Source: Eisenbergiella tayi
GTDB taxonomy: Bacteria; Bacillota; Clostridia; Lachnospirales; Lachnospiraceae
NCBI RefSeq assembly: GCF_001881565.1
Contig: NZ_MPDJ01000013.1
Span: 72,084 to 136,083, forward strand
Length of the DNA stretch: 64,000 nt
Direction: 5' to 3'
Under the pieces are notes generated by a model. The model saw only the letters and a program-made list of their open reading frames with translations, searched no databases and was not told where the DNA came from. Shown piece after piece: positions 53,910 to 62,375 of this stretch. The stretch's first letter is position 1, and each line of letters starts with the position of its first letter. Position numbers and translations under genes: made by a program.

Positions 53910-54009
53910 AATAGCAAGCATAGGAAGCGGGTACCCACTTCCGTAAATCCCCGTTGCGACGCTGACGCGCCGGACGGGGATTTTGCTTGTTGGGAAGTTT
54001 CCCAAACCC
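53910..54009 (+). other. oriT-like element, ICE-2 copy downstream of topoisomerase
   Basis: AGCAAGCATAGG, hairpin GGAAGCGGGTACCCACTTCC (53923-53942), a variable stem (AATCCCCGT/ACGGGGATT) and palindrome TTGGGAAGTTTCCCAA (53990-54005). Orientation opposite to the copy upstream of mobC. Confidence 0.65.
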
Positions 54010-54142
54010 TCTTTTGCGGAGGGCTTCACCCTCTAAAAATTTTTGAGAAATCTTTGGCAGAAATGCGGGCGTACCCGTAGTAGACCATGCAGCCCAAAAA
54101 TGCAGCTTGTGACGCTGCCCCAAAGAAAGGAGGTTTTTCACT

Positions 54143-57100
54143 ATGGCAAGTTTACGGGACACCGTAAAGGACTATCAAGACGAGCTTAGGGACGGTATCG
54201 CATGGGTGGCGTTCTGGAAACAGGGGCGTTCATGGAACGCGGAATATTTTCATCTTGATATGGACGACACCCTCTACCCGGAGGACAGGAGCCGGTTAGA
54301 GGAAATCAAAAGCACCGACCCCGCCGCCGTTATCCTAAACGGCTATTACTGCGGGCATTTAGGCGAGGACATGAGCCTTGACGAGCTGACCGCCGGAGTG
54401 CGCTACCACTACGAAAACAGCATGAACGACATTGACGGTTTTATCGGGGCGCATGACGACAGGCTTCCCCCGGAGGTTATCGAGGAAGCGAGGGCAGCCG
54501 CCCATGAAGCGGGGCTTCCCTTTTCCGAAAAGCCCTACCGGGACGGAGAGGATTTTAACCCCTATGTATTTGACGGGAGCATGAGCATTGAGGATTTTGA
54601 GCTTATGCACCGCATGATTGAAAAAGAAAGGAGCGAACAAATGGCAGAACCGATTTTAAGCGGCTATCTTTCCAATCTTGGGAAGTACACCGAGGGCAGA
54701 CCCGCGGGCGAATGGGTGACGTTCCCCACGACTGCCGAACATCTGAAAGAAGTCTTTGACCGTATCGGGATTGACTTCAAGCATTACGAGGAATGGCATT
54801 TCACAGAATTTCAATCCCCTATCCCCGGCTTGGCGGAACATTTAAGCGAGTATTCCCACCCCGACGAGCTGAACTATTTAGGGAAGCTCTTGGAAATGCA
54901 GTTTGACGACGACCGGGAGAAATTCATTGCAGCCATTGAATACGGCGACCATGCCGACAGCTTACAGGACATCATCAACCTTGCACAAAACCTTGACTGC
55001 TACTGGATTTATCCGTCCGTCCACAATGAAGAAGAATACGGGCGTTATCTGGTTGATGAACTGGAAGAACCCGAACTGCCCGAAGAAGCGAAAAAGTATT
55101 TCATGTATGAGGAATACGGGCGCGACGCTTCCATTAACGACGACGGTATGTTTACCGAAAAGGGCTATATCTACAACAACCGCAACACCTTTACAGAATG
55201 GTACGACGGGCGCGACGTTCCACAGGAATACCGGGTAACGCCGCAGCCCCCGCAGCGGTCACGCCCCGACCCGGAAAAAGCAGATTTTGACGCAGCCGCG
55301 CCGGGGCAGAGAACCGCGCAGACCGCAGAGCAGCCACAGGAGCCGCGCCCGGTTATCCCTATCGTGCTGACGAGCGAGAAGCCCGCCGAGAAATTAAAAG
55401 AGATTACCGACCGTCTGGAACAGGGTATTGCGGAACTCTTTGACAGCGAGCGTTACAAGGAATATCTGAAAGTCATGTCAAAATTCCATAATTACAGCTT
55501 CCGAAACACCGTCCTTATCGCCATGCAGAAGCCGGACGCTTCCCTTGTGGCGGGCTTTTCCGCTTGGAAGAATAACTTTGAGCGAAACGTGATGAAAGGG
55601 CAAAAGGGAATTAAAATCATTGCCCCGTCGCCCTATAAAATCAAACAGGAAATGCAGAAAATCGACCCGCACACACAGAAGCCCATAATCGGCAAGGATG
55701 GAAAGCCCGTCACCGAGGAAAAGGAAGTCACCATACCCGCCTACAAGGTGGTATCCGTCTTTGACGTTTCCCAGACCGAGGGAAAGGAGCTGCCGGATAT
55801 TGCCGTTGACGAGCTGACGGGCGACGTTGACCGCTACAAGGATTTTTTCGCAGCCCTTGAAAAGACTTCCCCCGTTCCTATCGCCTTTGAGAATATCGAG
55901 GGCGGCTCTCATGGCTACTACCACTTGGAGGACAAGCGCATTGCTATCAACGAGGGCATGAGCGAATTACAGACCTTAAAGACCGCCATTCACGAAATCG
56001 CCCATGCGAAGCTGCACGACATTGACCTCAACGCGCCAAAGGACGAGCAGCAGCCCCACGTTGACCGCCGCACCCGCGAAGTCGAAGCGGAAAGCGTCGC
56101 CTATACTGTCTGCCAACATTACGGGCTTGACACGTCGGACTACTCTTTCGGCTATGTCGCCGGGTGGAGCAGCGGGCGGGAGCTGTCCGAGCTGAAAAGC
56201 TCCCTTGAAACGATACGCAGCGCAGCCGCCGAGATTATCAATTCCATAGACGAAAATCTTGCGGAGCTGCAAAAGGCACAGGACAAGGAGCAGACCGCCG
56301 GACAGGAGCAGCCCACCAGAGAGGAAAAGGCAGCCCCGAAAGAACAGCCGCAGCCGGAAGCCCCGGCAAAGGCAGATACAGCCGGGAAAGAGAAGCCGGA
56401 AGCAGCCGCACCGGGAAAATCCGGCGCACAGGAAAAGGCGGGCGCAGCCCCGAAAGAAGCCTTTACCCCGGAAACGATTTACAAGATGCGCCGGAACCCT
56501 TACGGCGACAGCCCGGAAAACAGCCACCTCTTGCAAGCCTATGTGACACAGGAGAACGGGCGGGCGAAAATGGGCGACGTGCTTTATACGGGAACGCCGG
56601 AGAAATGCCGCGAGCTTATGGGGCAGCTCAAAAGCGGCGGGCTGACCGAGGGCGACGTAAAGCAGCTTTACGCAAAGGCACAGGAAACGGCGCAGACCGC
56701 CGGACAGGACAAAGACACCTTTTCCATTTACCAGATAAAAGGCGGGGACGAAACAAGGGATTTCCGCTTTGAGCCATACGACCGCCTGCAGGCGGCGGGA
56801 AATGTGGTTGACAGGGCGAACTATGAGCTTGTCTATTCCGCGCCCCTTGCGCCGGAAACTTCCCTTGAAGATATTTACACCCGTTTCAATATCGACCACC
56901 CCAAAGATTTTAAGGGACACAGCCTTTCCGTTTCGGACGTGGTAGTGCTTCATCAGGACGGACAGGACGCGGCGCATTTCGTTGACAGTGTAGGTTTCCG
57001 GGAAGTGCCGGAGTTTTTACAGGAGCAGAAGCAGCTTACCCCGGACGACTTGGAAACGGGCGAAACTGTCAAAACACCGAGAGGGACTTTCCATGTAACC

Positions 57101-57511
57101 GCTATGAGCCGGGAGCAGATAGAAGCCGCCGGATATGGCTTTCACCACCAGTCGGACGACGGAAAGTATCTGATTATGGGGAATGGGACGCGGGCGTTTG
57201 CCGTTGCCGCAGAACAGGCGCAGCGGGACAATCCCTTGAAAACCGCCGAGCAGACCATAGAGCAGAACGGAAACATGATTGACGGTATCATCAACAACAC
57301 CCCCACCGTTGACGAACTGGAAGCAAAGGTAAAGGCGGGCGAGCAGATTTCCCTTGTTGACCTGGCTAACGCTGTCAAAGCCGACAAGGAGCGCGGCAAG
57401 GGAGCGAAGCCGGAAAAAAAGCCCTCTATCCGGGCGCAGCTTAGAGCCGACAAGGAAAAGGCGCAGAAGAAAAACGCAAAGCAGAAGTCACAGGACTTGG
57501 AAAGGAGCTGA
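54143..57511 (+). CDS. polyvalent anti-restriction protein (ArdA, ArdC/peptidase, YodL, DUF4316)
   Basis: 1122 aa. Residues 1-165 form a separate domain (MASLRDTVKDYQDELRDG..), then ArdA-like (about 170-310, ILSGYLSNLGKYTEG..), ArdC N-terminal (about 412-540), HEIAHAKLH metallopeptidase-like motif (617-625), then YodL (about 860-945) and DUF4316 (about 970-1030), with a basic tail. Shorter than the 1553-aa ICE-1 relative because the middle polyvalent block is absent. An in-frame ATG at 54641 has its own AAAGGAG site. AGGAGG precedes the ATG at 54143. Confidence 0.88.
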   Translation: MASLRDTVKDYQDELRDGIAWVAFWKQGRSWNAEYFHLDMDDTLYPEDRSRLEEIKSTDPAAVILNGYYCGHLGEDMSLDELTAGVRYHYENSMNDIDGFIGAHDDRLPPEVIEEARAAAHEAGLPFSEKPYRDGEDFNPYVFDGSMSIEDFELMHRMIEKERSEQMAEPILSGYLSNLGKYTEGRPAGEWVTFPTTAEHLKEVFDRIGIDFKHYEEWHFTEFQSPIPGLAEHLSEYSHPDELNYLGKLLEMQFDDDREKFIAAIEYGDHADSLQDIINLAQNLDCYWIYPSVHNEEEYGRYLVDELEEPELPEEAKKYFMYEEYGRDASINDDGMFTEKGYIYNNRNTFTEWYDGRDVPQEYRVTPQPPQRSRPDPEKADFDAAAPGQRTAQTAEQPQEPRPVIPIVLTSEKPAEKLKEITDRLEQGIAELFDSERYKEYLKVMSKFHNYSFRNTVLIAMQKPDASLVAGFSAWKNNFERNVMKGQKGIKIIAPSPYKIKQEMQKIDPHTQKPIIGKDGKPVTEEKEVTIPAYKVVSVFDVSQTEGKELPDIAVDELTGDVDRYKDFFAALEKTSPVPIAFENIEGGSHGYYHLEDKRIAINEGMSELQTLKTAIHEIAHAKLHDIDLNAPKDEQQPHVDRRTREVEAESVAYTVCQHYGLDTSDYSFGYVAGWSSGRELSELKSSLETIRSAAAEIINSIDENLAELQKAQDKEQTAGQEQPTREEKAAPKEQPQPEAPAKADTAGKEKPEAAAPGKSGAQEKAGAAPKEAFTPETIYKMRRNPYGDSPENSHLLQAYVTQENGRAKMGDVLYTGTPEKCRELMGQLKSGGLTEGDVKQLYAKAQETAQTAGQDKDTFSIYQIKGGDETRDFRFEPYDRLQAAGNVVDRANYELVYSAPLAPETSLEDIYTRFNIDHPKDFKGHSLSVSDVVVLHQDGQDAAHFVDSVGFREVPEFLQEQKQLTPDDLETGETVKTPRGTFHVTAMSREQIEAAGYGFHHQSDDGKYLIMGNGTRAFAVAAEQAQRDNPLKTAEQTIEQNGNMIDGIINNTPTVDELEAKVKAGEQISLVDLANAVKADKERGKGAKPEKKPSIRAQLRADKEKAQKKNAKQKSQDLERS
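54627..54643 (+). promoter_or_regulatory. internal ribosome site and ATG start at the ArdA domain
   Basis: AAAGGAG (54627-54633), 7 bases, ATG 54641, in frame with the polyprotein at residue 167 (MAEPILSGYL). Same placement relative to ArdA as the GTG at 29582 in ICE-1, although the N-terminal parts are unrelated. Confidence 0.65.
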
Positions 57512-57514
57512 CCC

Positions 57515-58468
57515 ATGCCGGAACAGAGTAAATTTGAAAACGTGGATTTGTTCGCTTCCCTTGAAGCGATTATGAAGCAGAACACAGGCTTTTACCAGAG
57601 CGACTTAGACATTGACAAAGAGATTATCGCAAAGGCGGCGGCAAGCCCCAACAGGGAGGACAAGACCCTTTTGTGGTTCTGCCGCCCGTCCGGGACGCAC
57701 TGTTTCCGGGAGCGCGACGTTTTCCTCAAAGACACCGCGCCCCACAACACATGGCGTTTCTACATGGAGCAGACAAGCGACCGCGTCCTTGCCTATGCAA
57801 TCGAGCTGACGGGAAAGGAGCGCGGGAAAATTAAGGGCAATCTGTACGAACTGGACTACGCTAAACATTATGAGCGCGTCAAGGAAAAGGAACTGCCCGC
57901 CGATACGGTGAAGCTGATTTATGAGCGAGGGGAAAGGGAGATACCCGCCGGACGGTTCTTCAACGGCAACCCAGACCCGCAGCTTGGGAAGTTTGAACGC
58001 TTTGAAGCCCTACCCGACGACCCGGACGCGCTGCAATCACTCTTACAGGAAGAACGGCGCAGCCGGGAGCAGCTTCCACCGGGGGACTTCAAGGCGCATA
58101 TCACAGCCTTGCGGGACGGGCTGATTGAAACGGAAGCGCGGCGCATTGTGCGGGAAATGAAGCGGCACTATGAGCCGAATAGCCCGAACAAGACCCATTT
58201 CATGGCAGAGCTTTCCCCGGCGTTCATGCGGCTTGCAGCCACAAAGGACACTGACCGCCTTTTCTCCATGCTGCCCTATAAGACTCTTTCCTTTTCCAAA
58301 ATCGAGGGCAGACATGGGACGTATGCGCTGATTGACAAGGGGGAGAACCGGGACAGGGAGATAAGGAAGCCCCGCCCCTCTATCCGGGCGCAGCTTAAAG
58401 CAGACAAGGCAAAGACCGCCCCGAAAAAGGCGGCGGCAAAAACAAAAAATCACGATATGGAGGTATGA
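57515..58468 (+). CDS. conserved ICE protein of unknown function
   Basis: 317 aa, ATG 57515 with GAAAGGAGC upstream, 3 bases after the polyprotein stop. Homologous to the ICE-1 protein at 24713-25657. Blocks: NREDKTLLWFCRPSGTHCFRERD, LPPGDFKAHITALRDGLI and FSMLPYKTLSFSK. Ends in KKPRPSIRAQLKADKAK, a tail shared with the polyprotein end. No recognised domain. Confidence 0.78.
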   Translation: MPEQSKFENVDLFASLEAIMKQNTGFYQSDLDIDKEIIAKAAASPNREDKTLLWFCRPSGTHCFRERDVFLKDTAPHNTWRFYMEQTSDRVLAYAIELTGKERGKIKGNLYELDYAKHYERVKEKELPADTVKLIYERGEREIPAGRFFNGNPDPQLGKFERFEALPDDPDALQSLLQEERRSREQLPPGDFKAHITALRDGLIETEARRIVREMKRHYEPNSPNKTHFMAELSPAFMRLAATKDTDRLFSMLPYKTLSFSKIEGRHGTYALIDKGENRDREIRKPRPSIRAQLKADKAKTAPKKAAAKTKNHDMEV

Positions 58469-58470
58469 GC

Positions 58471-58677
58471 ATGATTAGACTGACTGTTGAAGAAACAAAC
58501 CTTTTGAGCATTTACAACGAGGGCGGCAAGCGGGCTTTGATTGAGAATGTCAACGCCGCGCTGCCCTACATGGACGCGGATATGCGGGAGCTTGCAAAGC
58601 GCACCCTTTCCAAAGTGGACGCTTTGACCGAAGCGGAATTTGCAGAGCTTCCCATTTACGCCGCTGATGAAGTATGA
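58471..58677 (+). CDS. transposon-transfer assisting protein (TTRAP family)
   Basis: 68 aa from ATG 58471 (GGAGG 9 bases before; ATG 58465 is an alternative). MIRLTVEETNLLSIYNEGGK.. matches the small protein at 24509-24709. Its stop overlaps the next start. Confidence 0.8.
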   Translation: MIRLTVEETNLLSIYNEGGKRALIENVNAALPYMDADMRELAKRTLSKVDALTEAEFAELPIYAADEV

Positions 58678-59039
58678 ACGGGGTTAAGCGGCTGACGCCG
58701 CCCCAGAGCCGGAAAGTCAACGCCCTTGTGCGCCGGACGTGCTGCAACTATGATAACGGGAACTGTATCTTACTGGACGACGGAGACGAATGCGTATGTC
58801 CGCAGCTCATTTCCTATTCGCTTCTCTGCAAGTGGTTCCGGGTTGCGGTGCTTCCCGCCGACAGGCTGCTCTATGCGGAGCTTTACCAGACAGGGGATAA
58901 GAAGAAATGTACCGAGTGCGGCGCGTTCTTTGCGTCAACCTCTAACAGTGTCAAATACTGCCCCGTCTGCCGGAAGCGTATCACCCGCAGACAAGCCGCC
59001 GAGCGCATGAGGAAAAGACGCACCCCTGTTACGCAGTAG
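58674..59039 (+). CDS. Cys-rich VLP-domain protein
   Basis: 121 aa: CCNYDNGNCILLDDGDECVC and the zinc ribbon CTECGAFFASTSNSVKYCPVC, ending in a basic tail. In ICE-1 the homologue sits beside the relaxase on the relaxase strand; here it is the last gene of the transfer operon. Its last codons (..VTQ stop) form the left arm of the 112-nt element. Confidence 0.85.
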   Translation: MNGVKRLTPPQSRKVNALVRRTCCNYDNGNCILLDDGDECVCPQLISYSLLCKWFRVAVLPADRLLYAELYQTGDKKKCTECGAFFASTSNSVKYCPVCRKRITRRQAAERMRKRRTPVTQ

Positions 59040-59139
59040 GCGCGGAAAATCCCTTGATTTACAGGGCTTTCCGGGCGTGAAAATCGGATAGGCGATACTT
59101 TATACCTTTATCCCCGAAAATGGCGTTCTACTGCGTAAC
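59028..59139. repeat. 112-nt covarying element, ICE-2 copy B
   Basis: Ends GTTACGCAGTAG and CTACTGCGTAAC; inner words GGAAAATCCC, TTACAGGGCTTTCC, TTATACCTTTATCCCCG. Exactly 112 bp like copy A, about 19.8 kb away, in the same orientation. Confidence 0.8.
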
Positions 59140-59166
59140 ATTCACGAAAACAGCACCCATAAAAAG

Positions 59167-59214
59167 ACAGGGCGCGGAAGTCATATACCGGCTTCCGCGT
59201 CCTGTTCTTTTTTT
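59167..59214. terminator. terminator between transfer operon and HTH gene
   Basis: ACAGGGCGCGGAAG pairs with CTTCCGCGTCCTGT (one G-U), followed by a T-run; AAAAA on the other side makes it bidirectional. Confidence 0.85.
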
Positions 59215-59216
59215 GC

Positions 59217-59468
59217 CTATCTGACATTTCCCTTTTCCATTTCTTCAAGTGGGAACTGCGGGAGGGCTTCTATCAGCTTCTTTGTGATAGACTGGCGCAT
59301 ATCTTCGTTGATTTCCTGTTTCGTGCTTCCGTCCGGCTGTCTGACCGCTACCGTCGATAGCCTGTCGATTTCGTCCTTGTAGCACTCCACGACTTTCTCC
59401 ACCGCCCATTTTTCCCCGGCAACGGCGGCGCGTATGGTTTCATATTCCGGCATTTTCTGGTTTTCCAT
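59217..59468 (-). CDS. helix-turn-helix protein (Orf8-like)
   Basis: 83 aa, same small HTH family as 11196-11435 (YETIRAAVAGEKWAVEKVVECYKDEIDRL, DMRQSITKKLIEAL). Here it is downstream of the relaxase on the same strand, separate from the sigma gene. Acts perhaps as a regulator of transfer genes. Confidence 0.75.
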   Translation of the reverse strand: MENQKMPEYETIRAAVAGEKWAVEKVVECYKDEIDRLSTVAVRQPDGSTKQEINEDMRQSITKKLIEALPQFPLEEMEKGNVR

Positions 59469-59533
59469 GCTTCAACGCTCCTGTCTGTATTTGATAGCCT
59501 TATCATAGCACAGCGGCGGGGATTTTGCTATCC

Positions 59534-60880
59534 TTATCCGCGCTCTGTTCCCTTTTCACGTTCCGGCTGCCTGTCTGCCTGTAAAATGCTGTCAATGTTC
59601 TGCTTGATAATATCATATTCCCGGACTTTCTTTTTCAGCTTCCCATAGTCGGCGTAAAGGGCTTCTTTCTGCGCTTGGAGGGCTTCATACTCCGATTGCA
59701 GCGCGGCAAGGTTCGGGAGCTTTGCAATGCCCGCCGCTTTCAACGACCTTGCGGCGGCTTCATGTAGGATAATCGCCTGTTCCTGTCCGGCGCGGTACTT
59801 CTCCCTGTTCCTTGCCTTGCGGTATGCGTCATAGACGGGCTTTGTCTTTTGGTAGGTGGAAACATTCTTGATAAGCACCGCCATGTCCGCAAGCCGCTTT
59901 TCCGCGTTCTTCAATGCGTCTGCCGCCTGTCCGCTTTCCGCTGACATTTCCTCAATCCGGCTGACTAAATCCGCGTACTGTTCAATCTTGTGTTCCGTCA
60001 AGAAATTCATGGTTTTAGCTGCCTGTTTCAGATTGTGGATTTTCGCCCACTGTTCATAGCCCTTACTCTGCGCCGCCTTGATACTGTTCTCAATGTCGAT
60101 AAGCAGCGAAACGTCGCGCTGCTCTCTGGGGGCTTTCGCCGCCTTTGCCCGTCTGCCCGCTATCCGTTCCCTTATGGCTTCCTCTGTATAGTCTGCGCCG
60201 AGGGTTTTTAGGCGGGTGAAGCGTTCCTGTCCGGGGGCGCGGCATGAAACATATTTCCCCGGCTTTATCTCATAGCCCGCCGCCTGTAACCGCGTTAGCA
60301 ATTCCTCAAAACTGGAAACTTGGGGGATAAGCGCGTCAACGGCAATCTTTAGCTTGCCTTTCCAACTTGTACCCGTCTTTTCTGCCTGGTACTCCGCATA
60401 GCTCTTTCCCTTGCTGCCCTTGCCGGGGACGACGACGGACAAGCCATTTTCCCGGCACAGCTTGTCGCTCATGTTCCGTATGCCGTAATAGCTCCTTTTG
60501 TTGGAATTGTATTTGTGATGGTCTACAAAATTCACCGCGCAAAAAATGACGTGGTTATGGATATGCCCCTTGTCAATGTGCGTCGTCACAACATATTCAT
60601 GCTGCCCCTTTGTCACCGCGTCGGCAAGCTGCTTCCCGATTTCGTGGGCTTTCTCATAGTCCACTTCCCCCGGCGCAAAGGACTGTATCAAGTGAAAGGC
60701 TAAATTGCTGCCCTTATCCAGTGCTTGCGAGAGGGTATAGCCGAACTCAATGTCTGCCGTTTCATAGGAGCAGCCGAAAGAGGATATGAGCATTTTCCCG
60801 TCCGTCTTGTCCGGGTTTTCGATATAGTCAAGGGCTTTGCTTAGGGTGCTTTTAACAGGCTTAATCTTTGTAACCGCCAT
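59534..60880 (-). CDS. relaxase (MobA/VirD2-like, MOBP type)
   Basis: 448 aa, with ALDYIENPDKTDGK near the start and the metal motif THIDKGHIHNHVIFC near residue 105. Same overall plan as the ICE-1 relaxase. It overlaps mobC by 40 bp and reads away from the oriT-like element at 61203-61294. Confidence 0.93.
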   Translation of the reverse strand: MAVTKIKPVKSTLSKALDYIENPDKTDGKMLISSFGCSYETADIEFGYTLSQALDKGSNLAFHLIQSFAPGEVDYEKAHEIGKQLADAVTKGQHEYVVTTHIDKGHIHNHVIFCAVNFVDHHKYNSNKRSYYGIRNMSDKLCRENGLSVVVPGKGSKGKSYAEYQAEKTGTSWKGKLKIAVDALIPQVSSFEELLTRLQAAGYEIKPGKYVSCRAPGQERFTRLKTLGADYTEEAIRERIAGRRAKAAKAPREQRDVSLLIDIENSIKAAQSKGYEQWAKIHNLKQAAKTMNFLTEHKIEQYADLVSRIEEMSAESGQAADALKNAEKRLADMAVLIKNVSTYQKTKPVYDAYRKARNREKYRAGQEQAIILHEAAARSLKAAGIAKLPNLAALQSEYEALQAQKEALYADYGKLKKKVREYDIIKQNIDSILQADRQPEREKGTERG

Positions 60881-61170
60881 ATCTCCGCAAGCACCCCCTT
60901 TATTTCCTCTATGTCCTCTTGGTATGCGTTCCCCGCCGCGTTCACGCGGCGGGCTATCTGGTTGACGTTGACACCGATTTTCTGTATCTCTGCGGTCATT
61001 GCCTTTATATCGGCGTGGTCTATCTGAATGATATACCCGTCAATGGCAATCTTCCGCAGATACGCCGCCATGTTCCGGGTGGGTACGAGCTTCATTTTTT
61101 CCAGTATTAAATCCCGTTCCGCTTCCGTCACTCTGAATTTGATTTGCACCGTCCTTTTCCGTCCGTCCAT
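60841..61170 (-). CDS. mobC: MobC-type relaxosome accessory protein
   Basis: 109 aa from ATG 61170 (AAAGGAG 9 bases upstream; a longer in-frame start at 61221 lacks a site). KFRVTEAERDLILEKMKLVPTRN and IGVNVNQIARRVNAAG motifs. Binds oriT with the relaxase. Confidence 0.92.
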   Translation of the reverse strand: MDGRKRTVQIKFRVTEAERDLILEKMKLVPTRNMAAYLRKIAIDGYIIQIDHADIKAMTAEIQKIGVNVNQIARRVNAAGNAYQEDIEEIKGVLAEIWRLQRLSLLKAP

Positions 61171-61202
61171 TGCTTCGCTCCTTTCCTTTCCGTTCCGAGG
61201 GT

Positions 61203-61294
61203 TTGGGACACTTCCCAACAAGCCATTTTCAACCGACGCGCCGCAGCGCGGGAGGGCGAAAATACGGAAGTGGGTACCCGCTTCCTATGCTTGC
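61203..61294 (-). other. oriT: oriT-like element, ICE-2 copy upstream of mobC
   Basis: On the minus strand AGCAAGCATAGG, hairpin GGAAGCGGGTACCCACTTCC (61266-61285), variable stem, and TTGGGAAGTGTCCCAA (61203-61218). The first hairpin is identical to the copy at 53923-53942. Confidence 0.68.
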
Positions 61295-61437
61295 TACGAA
61301 TGTTTTTATCCCTTATGCCCTTATCCCTTACTACGGAGAAAAAGCTATTTTGCCAAACTTCCGCAAAAGAAAAACGCTGCAATTCAAAAAAGATTGCAAC
61401 GCTTTCTAAATCCTGTTCAGTTTTAAGCCGGACATTC

Positions 61438-61791
61438 CTATTCGCCCTCTTTTTCGACTTCGGAAATCTCTTTTGCCGTTGCGGTCACAATCCGTATGCC
61501 TGTATCGCTCATACCGTCAAGAAGCGCGTCGAGCTGCCGCCGCTGCGTGTTCTTCTCCGGCGGCGTTTCCAAAAGGAACTGGTCTACGGATATATTGTAG
61601 CGGAGCATAAGCTCAAAGAAAATCTGTAAACTTGGGTGCTGCCCCTTGTTCTCAATGTTCGCAAGGTAACGCGGCGAGATAAACATTTCGTCGCTTACTT
61701 TCTTGCGGCTCTCCTTGCGCCCTGTCCGCGCCGCCTTTATCGCTGCCCCAAAAGCCTTGAAGTCGTATTTCGGTACTGGTCTTTTTGCCAT
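61438..61791 (-). CDS. XRE-family regulator (Tn916 Orf9 type)
   Basis: 117 aa with HTH KYDFKAFGAAIKAARTGRKESRKKVSDEMFISPRYLANIENKGQHPS and a C-terminal SVDQFLLE region, the pattern of Tn916 Orf9. In Tn916 this protein represses the sigma (orf7) operon. Divergent from the KTR/rRNA-methylase operon. Confidence 0.88.
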   Translation of the reverse strand: MAKRPVPKYDFKAFGAAIKAARTGRKESRKKVSDEMFISPRYLANIENKGQHPSLQIFFELMLRYNISVDQFLLETPPEKNTQRRQLDALLDGMSDTGIRIVTATAKEISEVEKEGE

Positions 61792-61885
61792 AATTATTCA
61801 CCCTATTACATTTTACTGTTCACCTTTCCTCTTGGATATGTCTACACTGTTCTATCAGTTGACTAAAATAATTCATATGTATATG

Positions 61886-61914
61886 TTGACAACTAGCCGC
61901 TTTTTTTGTATAGT
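61886..61914 (+). promoter_or_regulatory. consensus promoter of the KTR/rRNA-methylase operon
   Basis: TTGACA (61886-61891), exactly 17 bases, TATAGT (61909-61914). Eighteen bases later begins the short leader ORF. Confidence 0.85.
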
Positions 61915-61932
61915 ATTATTAAAAGGGGGGAA

Positions 61933-62156
61933 ATGTTTATGTTACATAGCATGCGTATTCGATAAGCATTGAAATTAAAAAAGATTTTTCCCATTTTCAA
62001 TATGGGCTTTTTTGTCATGCTTATTTTGCGTATGCTATACAACAAAACTAACGATGTATAGACATAGTATAAAAACTATGCCTTAATTTTGTTGTAGTGT
62101 TATATGTATAAATGCAGGTCAATGCTCATGTTGAGAATTGACCTGTATTTTTTTGC
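61933..62156 (+). promoter_or_regulatory. attenuator-like leader with short ORF and stacked hairpins
   Basis: A GGGGGG-type ribosome site precedes the 10-codon ORF MFMLHSMRIR (61933-61965). The DNA of its last codons (61949-61969) pairs with 62017-62035 (ATAAGCAT/ATGCTTAT, GCATGCG/CGTATGC). A CCCAT/ATGGG terminator with T-run lies between at about 61988-62013. Two more hairpins follow: ACAACAAAACTAA/TTAATTTTGTTGT and AGGTCAAT/ATTGACCT plus seven T's (62116-62152). Mutually exclusive stems ahead of a ribosome-modifying gene fit ribosome-stalling attenuation, as known for tet(M)-type genes. Confidence 0.7.
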
Positions 62157-62173
62157 GCAAAAGGAGAAATATT

Positions 62174-62353
62174 ATGCTTGAAAAATATTGGATAAAATGT
62201 CCAATTTGTAACGGAAAGACGAGGGTTCAAGTATTTTATAATACGGTATTAAGAAATTTTCCTCTTTTCTGCCCTAAATGTAAATTAACACATATCGTTG
62301 ATGTTGAAAAATTAGAAATCATAATCAAAAACTCTGAAAAACAAACTTTTTAA
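62174..62353 (+). CDS. Cys-rich KTR-domain protein
   Basis: 59 aa with CPICNGKTRVQVF and CPKCKLTHIVDVE, a zinc ribbon with the KTR motif. Small proteins of this family accompany resistance genes on gut ICEs. ATG with AAAGGAGAAATATT. AT-rich like the next gene, 22 bp away. Function unknown. Confidence 0.82.
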   Translation: MLEKYWIKCPICNGKTRVQVFYNTVLRNFPLFCPKCKLTHIVDVEKLEIIIKNSEKQTF

Positions 62354-62375
62354 TTTTGAAAAGGAAGGATATTAA

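Noticed and set aside
39200..59139. 112-nt elements as integron attC sites
   Set aside because: Size and inverted ends are similar, but the ends begin with GTT and finish with AAC, the reverse of attC, and no IntI-type integrase is present.
61933..62353. A tetracycline-resistance gene behind the tet-like leader
   Set aside because: The leader resembles those of tet(M)-type genes, but the genes behind it are the KTR protein and the rRNA methylase; no tet gene is in the window.
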